Source of the DNA: Cyprinodon diabolis
Taxonomy: Eukaryota > Chordata > Actinopteri > Cyprinodontiformes > Cyprinodontidae
Assembly: GCA_030533445.1 (NCBI GenBank)
Contig: CM060080.1
Coordinates: 40,221,880-40,285,879, forward strand
Reading direction: 5' to 3'
DNA length: 64,000 bases
The position numbers and the translations under genes were made by a program. A model generated the notes under the pieces. The model was not told the DNA's origin. It saw only the letters and a program-made list of their open reading frames with translations, and did not search any database. Position 1 is the first letter of the stretch, and every line of letters starts with the position of its first letter. Of this stretch, positions 11,001 to 21,331 are shown piece by piece.

Positions 11001-12574
11001 GTCCAAGTCTAATTTATTCATAAGGGACCTTAAAACAACCATGGCAACAACAACTTATACAAGCAGATCCTTTTTATGGGACTCAATGGTCTTTGACAGG
11101 TGTTCTCTTTTAGTAATTTTAAATGCACAATAATTCACAGTGGCACTGAGATGTGTTTGGTCTAAAAAAAAAAACAATAATAATCAGATTGTACCATTTT
11201 TCTTTATATCGACATAAGTAATTGGAATAAAAAGGCAGATTAGACTAAAAATGCTTAATGTAAACATGGCAATCGGAATATTCTGATAGCGTCTAGCCAG
11301 AGCATGCAGCCACTCAGCAGAAATACATCACTTTGGTGCTGGATGCACAGGAGCACTCAGGTCAGCTCGCATCGGCCAGAATAACTTGATCCTGACAAGC
11401 GTTTATATGCATGTTGATCAGAATGTCAATTGGCATAAGTCCCCCTAAAGGCTCGGATGGCGATTTTAGTTCATGTAAACATAGCTAGTGTGATAATCAG
11501 CCCAATGGTTCTTCAGGATATGAAAAACACTTATTTTTAGAAAAACTGACTTACTTAGATTTAAATTTTTTACAGTGAGAGAACAGGTCCAATGTGTCTA
11601 CATGTTCATGTGAGGGACAAATCACTCACTAATCTAGGTTAAGAGTATTTCAGGGTGAAGAAAGGCCTTGACCAGGACCTTCTCTAGTCAACATGCATGA
11701 ATAATAGCATCTCCGAGTATAAGGACTCCATCACAATCATTATTCCTGTGAGATAATTGGAGAGGTTATTTATCAAGTGCTTATATAACGGTGGAAAACA
11801 GCACACAGCATCCAGAGTGAGACCTTAAAAAAAATTATTTCACAAGTTGAGGGCGGAGATGGTGCAGCACACAGTATTGTCTTCCATTTTTTTTATATAG
11901 ACAACTGTCTTTTCTCCTTCACAACCAGACATCCAAGAAGTGCTGAAATAAGAACATTCAGCTGATAAAAGTTCCAGAGAAAACTCGAGCCAGCGGCCTC
12001 AGCCCAGCGCTCCATCGGATTTACAGCAAATCATGAAGAAATTCCTCTGGATAAAAGTTTTGTCGGCCAGAGATCTGGTGTTTCTCAGACCTGGCAGGAG
12101 CCGTGATGTACGGTTCATCAGACAGTGGATCCTGGTCTACATTCTCAGCCTCCGGTCACTTCATCTCTGCTGGCAGAGAATAATGCCACGTTTACCGTTG
12201 TAAGGATTTAAGTGGCAAAGCAAAGCTGGCACCCAGAAGAGATGAACCAGGATTCCTGATGGGGTCCAGACAGTTTTTTCCCCCCAATATAATTCAACAA
12301 ATGTTTATTCCTAGACATCAGTTCAATAACCTGAATATTATGGCAATCATACACTCAAAGAGAGTTATTAAAACTGATTAGCGTACGAAGGAGAATGATG
12401 CTTATACAAGATCCCAAACACAGCGGCGGAGGTGAAAATATTTCAGACTGTATCACAAGAAAACACCCGGGCAAATTCAAGCAGGGTTTATCTATTATAA
12501 CTAACTCACACAAAAAACTATCTTAGTCAAAAAAATAATAATAATGCAATAACTGAAAGTGTATTGAGCAGTTG
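11001..12574. other. Non-coding DNA with one hAT-like fragment
   Basis: Apart from the repeat end at 11527-11577, nothing is recognised. A 56-codon open frame at 12032-12202 (plus strand) has no recognisable motif and no splice signals and is regarded as chance. Confidence 0.45.
11527..11577 (-). repeat. Fragment of the 3044/63181 hAT-like family
   Basis: Read on the minus strand this starts CACTGTAAAAAATTTAAA and continues AAGTAAGTCAGTTTTTCT, matching the left end of the 3044-3338 element. Only the terminal ~50 bp is present. Confidence 0.7.
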
Positions 12575-12905
12575 TCCATCCATTTTCCTTCTTGCTTATC
12601 CAAGGGGGGTCTCGATGGGTGCTGGTGCCTATCTCCAGCTGGCGGGCTCCACCCTGGAAAGGTTGCCAGTCCTTCGCAGGGCAACACAGAGACAAATAGC
12701 CATTCATGCACACACTCACACCTAAGGAGGATTTAGAGAAGCCAATGAACCTAACAGTCATGTTTTTAGACTGTGGGAGGAAGCTGGAGTACCCAGAGAG
12801 AACCCACGCATTCTCAGGTAGAACATGCAAAATCCATGCAGAAAGACCCCGGGCCGGGAATTGAACCCGGGACCTTCTTGCTGCAAGGCGGTAATGCTAA
12901 TTTAA
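12575..12905 (-). mobile_element. tRNA-derived SINE, 5'-truncated, with LINE-like tail
   Basis: On the minus strand the copy begins inside a tRNA-related head. TTGCAGCAAGAAGGTCC leads into GGGTTCAATTCCCGG, a good RNA polymerase III B box. The A box is missing. A long body follows with motifs familiar from teleost SINEs (CTCCCACAGTCTAAAAACAT, TGTTGCCCTGCGAAGG, CTGGAGATAGGCACC). It ends AAAATGGATGGAC, an RTE-like GGAT-type tail. The open frames crossing it are not genes. Confidence 0.85.
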
Positions 12906-14284
12906 ATAACCATATTTATCCCTTTATTTCTAAGCCTTACAAACCGATGTAACATAGTTTCTTTTACACAGCTAGTTAACGTAAGCTGTAAATGTATTCT
13001 TGCTTTTATTACATATACACATATTTACATGAACATAATACTAAGAAAAACTACCACTCCTAAAACTAATTTAAACTTAGTAACTGTGTTAGATAAAAAA
13101 AAGTCATAACTTAATAAAATAAAAAAACACCATAACCCTGCCTTGAATCACAGAGACAATATAAGAACTAAACTTTATATCAAAATAAGATATGGATTCC
13201 AAACAAGGCAGCCTATCTTTTACAGAATGGTTAACAATGATTCAAGGTGATGCAACGGCTCACCCAAAATATAGATCAGCAATTCCCCCTCCTCTATGGA
13301 CTGTAGTAATGTTTAAAGAATTTAAAGACTGTTTCTAGTTATTGCTGTGAGGTGAGGTGATTTTACATGCTGTAGAAGTGTGGGATGTCTTTTCAGATAG
13401 TGATAAGTTCTTCTCTGTCATTTCAGTTAAGCATTTCAATAAAGTGTTTATTTTTGCTGGGAACATTTTTCAGAGGATTAAAAAAGTGATATTTCTGGGA
13501 CACACTACTGATGCAACACAGGGTAATGCTAAATTCAACCTGCAGGTTTATATCTGCTTTGCATGGCGCTGAAATGAAAGAGCTGAGCAAAGAGGACGAC
13601 AAGAAGCCAGAAAAAAAGTGATAAAGTGAAAAAAGTTCACCAGAGAGACAACAGGATTATGAATCTTTTCCTACAGGTGAGATCTCCATGAACAGCATCA
13701 CAAAAGCAGTGCTCTCTGTGCAAGACTGAGCTCTGCATTCAGACTTTCACTCCTTTTCACAGCAAAGAAAACACATTAGATTAAAGCACATGGCAGCTTT
13801 CTAAACAGCATTAGTTCGGCTCCATACGGTTTGTCACACAAATTGTATGAAAAGTTGAGTGGATTTAGTGAAAACCAATTCTCTTCCATTTCAAAAAATT
13901 GTGCATTGTGTGCAAGCCGCCAGAGCGTCAGATCTGACCTAGCCTACTTATTTGAATGCTTCATATCCTAAGGGCTTTTCTGAAGGGGGAGTTATATCTC
14001 TGAGAAAAAACTAATTAATCATTATCCTGTGAAATCAAATTATGATAGAAAAATGAGACATAATCATTTAGTCATCTGTGTAATTCAGTTAAAAAGATTT
14101 ATGTCCACCATGAAAAACTGCATTTCAGATTTCTCTATCAGAAAAAAATGTTGGCCAACAAAAAAACCCAAATAGAATGAAACATAAATATGATTACTTT
14201 AAGTATTTCATATAATGTAATGTAATAAGAAAGCATAGTATAGTATATAAAAATACCTGCATGATGTTATCCACAATGACTTAA
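12906..14284. other. Non-coding AT-rich DNA
   Basis: No repeat boundary, RNA gene or coding block recognised. Confidence 0.5.
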
Positions 14285-15605
14285 ACTAAGGGGGCTCCGA
14301 TCAGGATTTTTGAGGCCGATCACCGATTGCTGAAAGCAGTATTGGTTGATACCGATCACCGGTGACCGATCACTGGGTCTATCTGAAGCCTTCTATTTAT
14401 CATGTCATATATTCAATTTTAATACTCTTAACAAAAATGTATAGGTATTAAAATTAACAGAAGATAATGTATTGTGAATTGTCAACTGTGTACTTTTATT
14501 AACAGGAAACGTTCAACATTTGACTTCCTTAGAAACATCTTAAACAGCTTAGAGCTTAACAAATAAGCCTTACTTCTAAATAAGATACAAAAAATCTGTC
14601 ATTGTTAATTTACACAAACTTAAAGTGCAGAGCACAGAAAACAAAATCAAATGTTTTGGGATGCCATTATAAAAAGGCATAAGGTATGTATTTTAGGCTT
14701 GTCCTGCGGTAATTAACTGAAAATAGAAGCCATAACGGAACAGTCACACATCTTTAGATAATATATCAGTATTTCCGGCTTTTTGTCCTAGCTCAAAATC
14801 TAAAATGTCCTTTTAATCACTGCAGACATTTTTCAGTAGTAATAAAGTTTTGTAAATTTCAAACAAATGCTAACTTTAAATGTTCTTTTAGCTCCTTTAA
14901 ATCTACATACATTTAAAGTGCACAGCATGGAAATCATGAGTCAACGAGAAAGAAAGAAGAGGAATCGAGATTAGTAAAGCCATTTCTCTTAAAGCTTACT
15001 TGTTAAGCATCAATGGCAGATTTTTCTTCAGAAATATAAGCATCTCTGCATTTTTGGCAGACAGCTTGTTCCTCTTCTCATCTACAATATTCCCTGCTGT
15101 GCTAAAAAGTCGCTCACTATCTACACTTGTGCACGGAGCACAGAGGTAGGCGTGGGCTGCTTGTGCGAGAGCGGGGACACGACTTTTATTGTCTCGCCAA
15201 AAAACAAGCGGCTGTCCGCTCCGTGGGATGACTGGCTCTGATAGGTAGAGGTTCATCTGCGATGATGTTGAGCTGCTGATGTCACTGCCACCATGTTCCC
15301 CGTCCTTATCCAAAACTCAGCATACATAGCGTGTAAGGAGCCAGCTCGTGGTACTTTCTCTGGGGGCTCGGTGCCAGTCGCTTCCAAACGTGCCTCACCA
15401 CAAGAAAACGGACTGTCCTTTTTCTACTTCTTCCCCACTTCCAGTCGCATACCGATGCAGAGCAGCTACAGCGCCCCTAGAGGAATCGGAGGAGTGAATT
15501 CAACAAGTAGTGCGTCTCATCGGCCCATCTGATCGGCCTTTATAGAAACCGCCGATCAAACTATTTAAAGCCTTTATCGGCCGATAACGATCGGTGATCA
15601 CATAC
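14285..15605 (-). mobile_element. hAT element relic keeping dimerisation domain
   Basis: Both ends are rich in GGCCGATCACCGAT / ATCGGCCGATAACGATCGG motifs in opposite orientation, typical of a fish hAT family. The ends do not match well at the very terminus and no TSD was found, so limits are approximate. The interior holds a C-terminal transposase fragment (14996-15313, minus) directly after a non-coding leader, so most of the transposase has been deleted. Confidence 0.72.
14996..15313 (-). pseudogene. hAT transposase C-terminal dimerisation domain
   Basis: The 105-residue frame contains ALAQAAHAYLCAPCTSVDSE, then RLFSTAGNIVDEKRNKLSAK and AEMLIFLKKNLP, the hallmark of the hAT family dimerisation region (Dimer_Tnp_hAT) near the protein C-terminus. 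The catalytic and BED regions that should precede it are absent. The ATG at 15313 is probably fortuitous. This stretch is intact without internal stops, unlike most relics here, suggesting a relatively recent deletion derivative. It is not a functional transposase. Confidence 0.87.
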
Positions 15606-16837
15606 AGTACTTGCTTGATTGCAAACTTGCTTGATTACTTTAAACTACAAACTGGTTCAAAGGTGGAAAAATGTTGTTGAAGCGTAGTATCCAGGCTTTT
15701 CAGCAGCTAAATAACATAATATCTTAATGCATACATTCATATTTTTATTATAAAGAAATGCATTAGAAATAATAATAATAAAAAACATTCAAACTAGATA
15801 TTAAAATAGCGAGTAGCTCTTCACAAGGTTTCCACGTGCTTAATATGCTATAGCAGGGAAGGCTCATGGCCTGGTGGTTTAAACATTCAGGACAAGCAGG
15901 ACTTGCAGTGGCTTATTAAATCAAAATCAGTAGAAAACCCATTAAATACCTCATCAGAAGCGTTTTTTTTTTTTAAAGAACAGTTTTGTTCTTATTGGTT
16001 TGAAACCTTTAAAACAGAGCACAGTATCTTCATTGAAAATCATTAAGAGGAACATTGTAAGGATCAGAGCGCTTTCCATGGCGCCACGGCAGCAGAGATA
16101 GTTTCTGAGGCTGATATGGATACTCTAATGAGTTGATCTCTGGTGTGTAAAAGGCGGAAGAAAATCCTAAAGTAGAAGCATGGGCAGGTTTAAAAGCCTC
16201 CTGTATTGAATAGATGACAAGCTGGTTGGATGAGGAAATAAATCAAACTGTAGTTCAGAGAAAACTATATGAAATATTTTGTGTCTTAATCGCATCATGG
16301 GTTTGTATGTTTCTAAAGTTGCAGCCATAATTGGGATGGATGTACCATAAACCACCTTTGTAGTTATCTTGTTAAGACACAAGTTGCATTTATTTATTTT
16401 TTTTAATAAGGAAAGTAGAGAGCTACAACAAAAGCCAAGAAAGCATAAAAAAAATAATCCTCTAGTATGTGTCATTAGACCAAGCCGGAAAAGATTGTGT
16501 CATATCTTTGAAGAATGTTATAATGACTGGTGAAAAGTATAAACTCAAAGAAAATGTCACAATATCAAAAGATGTTCAGATGTGGTTCAAAGGCTGTGGA
16601 AAATTTAACAACTAACTTTTACTCATTAAAAATATAAATAAAATAAAGAAAATTGTATTAATATCTGAACTGATTTGCCCAACACCAGAGAACATTATAA
16701 AAACAGCTCAAAATATTTGAATAGAAAGCAATTGAAATATTAGCCTAATCAATACAAAATACATTTTTGCTAAACATGGGTAGTTGTAGGTTTTGTTAAT
16801 TCTACACCTGCGGATGACTGTTAGCCAGTCCTTAGAC
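15606..16837. other. Non-coding DNA
   Basis: Short chance frames only (longest about 100 codons on the minus strand near 16167-16475, no motifs). A T-run occurs at about 15965. Confidence 0.45.
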
Positions 16838-17040
16838 CAGGCATCCCCAAAATGGGTCCTGTAGAGCCGTTGTCCTGCAGGTTTTAGAGGTTTCTCTGCT
16901 TTAGCACAGCTGATTATGATGATTGCAGTTGAGCAAAAGCCTGTTAATCAGCTTTCAATTAAAATCAACTGTGCTGGAACAAGGTAACGTCTAAAACCTG
17001 CAGGACAGTGACCCTCATTTATTCACTTTCGGGATGTCTG
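16838..17040. mobile_element. Palindromic hAT MITE with perfect 8-bp TSD
   Basis: The 203-bp element has ends CAGGCATCCC and, on the other strand, CAGACATCCC. It is flanked by exact CCTTAGAC duplications (16830-16837, 17041-17048). The arms share TGTCCTGCAGGTTTTAGA in inverted orientation, so the whole unit folds back. It is non-coding. Similar sequence is common in teleost genomes. Confidence 0.92.
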
Positions 17041-17048
17041 CCTTAGAC

Positions 17049-18930
17049 CAATAATTGTCTCCTGTTTCAACCTGCAGAAGTCTTCTCATAAATCCTCTCA
17101 TAAGTTTTCTACTCAAAATGGGCCAATTCTAAAGCGTAACCATTCAACTATTCTTAACACCATAAAATCTACATCCTTGTCTTTAAATCAATGTTTAATT
17201 GATCATTATTCTATTCGTTGGTTAACTTTTCTATAAATCCAGCAGAAACGTAGGATTTTCCCAGCAGCACTCATTTATTCTCAATCCACGCAGTGACTCA
17301 CTCACCATCACTTTAACTGTCTACAGTTTTAGACGTTTGAAGTGAGTTGTAGTTCACTGAAAACCATTGGTGACAGTATACTGGATGACTAATTCAACAC
17401 AGTTTATATTGTTCTCTGGGAAAGTAGCTCCCATAGCAACTCCAATAGACAGCTCCCTTCTCTGTATCTTTGATCACTATTCTTTCATCTTTTGTGAGCC
17501 TGGCACTGGCACAAAATTGCAGCTTAGTGTGATATATGACATTCCATCTTGGCAGCGTATGAAAAATAAATTAGATTTCCCTACACCATTTCCTGATCAG
17601 CTCCTTTACCCCCCTCCACCACCACCAAGGCCTTTCCCTCCCATATTCACACCTGCCTCTCTTCTTCCAGCCCAAACATGTGAAACCCCGACTGCAAGAC
17701 AAACACAGAGAGCGTGTTTGCATCCAGTGACACACTGCAGGTTTCAAGCTGTAGACGTTATGGATTCATTTCTTTTAGTTTAAATCTTAAATACCACAGA
17801 GAAAACCAGGTCCTTTATTCTAAAACTTGTGCTTAAGAAAGAACAGAAAACTAAGAAATCTATTATATATTTTCTAAAACACAATTTTGTCCTTAAAATT
17901 ACTCTCTTCTTCAGCTTGCATAACTGGCATTTATAAAATGCCAAAAGTACATTCATATATATATAAGGTGCACAGAAATAAATGTAAGAAAAACATTTTT
18001 GTTTCTGTTCTTTTCAGTGATAGTTACACACAGTCATTTTTATTTAGCTCAAAGCTTAATATGAAATTTAGATTTGTGAAAAACATGTTATGACATCCTC
18101 ACACCTATGAACTCAAGTAACTTTTTCATTTGTGTTCTCTTCATCCTTTTCTTAATCACTTGTTTGAGAAAACAACAAAGTAAGGGTGAAAGGAAAGAAA
18201 GTAATGTTAGACAGGAGAGGCGGATAGAGGAAGGATTAAATGGTTACATGGTTATTTAAAGAAATAATTAAAAAAAGAAAAAGGATCCATTGACTTATAG
18301 TTAATACTGAACTCAGATCTGCCTCCTCATTTTAAGAAATGAAATTATCCTTCAAATATCATAGTTGACAGGCTCATAACAATGATTTCCTTCAACATGT
18401 TGCCCCAACATCTTTTATTTAACTTTATTTAACTTTATGGCAAAAAAAATAATTTTTAATTAATATCTGTATAGTTATTGTTGCGAGACTCCCATATAAC
18501 CACGCAGAGATGATAAACATGCTGAAAAATAAAGGTAATAGTTGTTTTACTAAAACATGGTTCTAATAATTTGAAAGCTTTAACCAAAGGAGAGAACAAA
18601 TGTATTTATTAATATGTCAGACTTGTGGAATCGTAAGATTAAAGAGGAACCTAATTAGAATAATACATGATGGATTTCCCAAGACATTGCAAAAAGAGAG
18701 AAATTATACCTTTGTAGACTGGAAATTTGTTGGTTCGCCTTTCTGAGTCAAAAATAATTTATCTGGCTTTCAATCAGTGTGCTATCAAAAAAAAAAAAAA
18801 AAACTTTTCAAGCTTCTGGTTCCTCCTTCAGTCAGAGGGAAATCAGTCAAAGCTTCAAAGAGACAAGAAGGATCCTTTTATGGAAATTTAATTGAAATAA
18901 GTGAAATAAAATTGTACACCACCACATCTC
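17049..18930. other. Non-coding DNA; proline/pyrimidine-rich patch
   Basis: A 138-codon plus-strand frame (17367-17783) includes a CCN-rich run encoding a proline stretch but no domain. It lies in an ordinary AT-rich context with no splice or poly(A) support. A-run at 18785-18803. Confidence 0.4.
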
Positions 18931-19903
18931 ATAGTGAAATACCTATGGAGTCACAGAGGGGTCAAAATGCTTGCAAACTTATAAATCTTAGTAGAAACAA
19001 AAAAATAAAAGTTGAAACAAGAAAAATATAGGTTGATTTTGAATGTGAAATTTTTACCTTATAGTCTGAGAAACTAAAAAAGCAAACATAAAATAATAAG
19101 AATTAAATCTATATTCTTCCCCTAAGCCTCATTAATCAGTTTAGTATTTTAATTAAACTTTTTTATTTTTTTTTATTTCTTTTCTTTATTGCAGTTTTAG
19201 ATTTTATATGTTCAGATTCAAATCCCATTTCTTTCAATTTATATTCCTTTTACAGTCTTCATTTCAAATGAGTTGTTTTCAACTTTAGATTTTATTAAAA
19301 TTAGGGTTAGGGTTAGATAAAAAAATAAAATGAAAAATTTTTATTTTGACCCCAATCTGACAGGTGTAGGTGGGGAAATGTAGCTGACAGCTTGCAGCAG
19401 CACTAGAGCGAGTCCCGTTCCATGTTGCATTCATGGACTGTAGGTATCCAACCAGTTGAGCAAGTTTTTTGTATACACTGTTTATACAAAATAACAATAA
19501 ATGTTGCCTAATATCTAAGTCTGCAGCGCTGCAGAAAGCTATCAATCACATTTTCCCGCCCACTCCTGTCAGAGTTGGGTCAAAATCTGAAGGTGAAAAA
19601 AAAAAAGTCCTGAAACTGAAAAAGAAATTTGAAAAAGAAAAAAGAAAACCTGAAAGATGGATTCAAATCTGAAGATATAAAATCTAAGAATGCAATAAAG
19701 AAAAGAAATAAAAAAGAAAAAAGTGTAATTAATATACTAAACTGAATTTAGATGTAATTCTTACTATTTTACATTTGCTTTTTTAGTTTCTCACATTTTA
19801 AAGGAAAAATTTGGCATTAAATAATAACTTCTAGTTTTTCAGTTTCAATTAAGATTTACAAGTTTACAAACATTTTGACTCCTTTCTTACTTCACCTAAT
19901 AGT
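18931..19903. repeat. Large fold-back element (~0.97 kb)
   Basis: Two long inverted arms (about 18931-19410 and 19510-19903) match over most of their length. Paired blocks include GAGAAACTAAAAAAGCAAA / its complement near 19786, GATTTTATATxTTCAGATT near 19202 and 19665, and TTTTGACCC...CTGACAGG near 19343 and 19580. The arms have several small indels. The loop is about 100 bp. A TTAGGG trimer at 19301-19316 lies in the left arm only. No coding capacity or TSD recognised. Probably a non-autonomous fold-back/MITE-like element. Confidence 0.78.
19301..19316 (+). repeat. Telomere-like (TTAGGG) short run
   Basis: TTAGGGTTAGGGTTAG, i.e. two full units plus a partial one, inside the left arm of the fold-back element. 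Confidence 0.9.
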
Positions 19904-21243
19904 TACCTTATTAAGACCGATCTCTTCTAACTGTTCACTCGCGCCTGGATCAAGATTGCTTCCTGATTTAACCAATGTTTAGTTTTTGCACAGGATTTAA
20001 CTGAGAACCATTTGCACGATGAAAAGGAAAAGTTTATTTTGTACATCTAGAAGCATAACAAGTTCATTGCTCTCTTCTCTGGAGAGAACAGGCAGAAAGC
20101 ATCAAAAGCATGCGCACACTCTTGATCACATTAGATCCATCATGATGCAAAGTGTGCATGAAGAAAGTAGGACAGCTTTCACTGCAGCTTAGAACTCACA
20201 CTTCTTTAGAACAGAGACATTATCATTAACAGATAAAGCCCAGATAAAGCAACGTGACACACTACTTCATATATTCAAGTCAGCTGCTGGTTCATTTAAA
20301 ATTTCCCAGGAAATCATTCAGGTCAACACATCTTTCTTACCATTCGGTTTTTAATGCAAAGGTTCACTCTGATCTGATGCTAGAGGGACATTAGATCTTC
20401 TTTCATTTAAAAACAAACATTTGATACCACCAGTGCAATAAGAAGCTAAAATTCACTTATAATGGGATTGTTTTCATTTTATATTTATTTGAACTGCTCT
20501 TTTTTAAGGGAGAAAATCAAAATATTACATTAAACCTCAGAAGCTTGATTACTGCAAAAGGTGTGTGGGTGAGTTCACATTTATTAAGGGCCTTTGAACA
20601 ACAAAGACATAAGTTATTATGATGAATGGATGCTAAAGTTTGAGGAGAATTTAATAAAGATTTCATGTAATTAAAACCAACACTGCTTGAAATCTTTTAT
20701 ATTTCACAGTTTTTTTTGTATATAAAACTCTTGGTTTAATCACATATGCATATTCCACTGCTGTATTTGTAATAACCTTAAGCTTCTCCATCAATATTTA
20801 GTCTGTTATTCAATAATTAGGAAAAACAGCAGTATATGGAAAAAATAGTCATGTTTTATCGGAACATTAGGCAGATGCGCTGGAGGATCTGGATGTTTTT
20901 AACAAGATTTAATCATATTTTTCTTCTAAAAACCATGTCGAAAAACAGCTGATGGAGCATTCTAAAAAAAATAAAAAATGGACAATATTTCCTTTGTAAA
21001 ATAAGATTTCTAACTTTTAAACAGTTTAATTAACTGTTGAATCATTATTGCACAGTTTCTATTTTAGATTTAGTTTTGTATAACATTTACTGACAGTATG
21101 AGTTGTTTTTTTGGTTATAATCATATTTCTGATGAGAGAAAATAAGAATAAATCCTACAAACAGAGAGTCTCACATTTAATCAGACCTCAGGTTCTATGA
21201 AAGTGATTTGAAGCTTCATGATGTCAACAAAAAACCTCCTTAC
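19904..21243. other. Non-coding AT-rich DNA
   Basis: Nothing recognised. Confidence 0.45.
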
Positions 21244-21331
21244 CTATTTTGTGGTATATAGCGCCATATGGTCCCTCAGAAAAACCTCCTGGCCACACAT
21301 TCACAGTCTGAGAGCCGGAGGAACACTCAGC
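21244..21331 (-). CDS. Possible internal exon of an unidentified host gene
   Basis: On the minus strand an 88-nt block is bounded by a strong acceptor (pyrimidine-rich TTTATCTCCTCTCTGTAG) and a consensus donor (ATAG|GTAAGG). Only one of the three frames is open. It reads AECSSGSQTVNVWPGGF followed by SEGPYGAIYHKI and a split codon. I do not recognise the protein. Splice-site quality is well above background for this window, but a single short exon without neighbours cannot be confirmed. Alternatives are a non-coding RNA exon or chance. Confidence 0.35.

Noticed and set aside
12032..12202. Small open frame starting MKKFLWIKVLSARDLVF
   Set aside because: Signal-like start but no splice sites, conservation evidence or family match.
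12501..12830. 109-codon minus-strand frame
   Set aside because: Lies within the body of a tRNA-derived SINE.
17367..17783. 138-codon plus-strand frame with proline run
   Set aside because: The proline run comes from a CCN-rich patch; no motif or gene context.
19301..19316. Interstitial telomere
   Set aside because: Fewer than three units and located inside a fold-back element.
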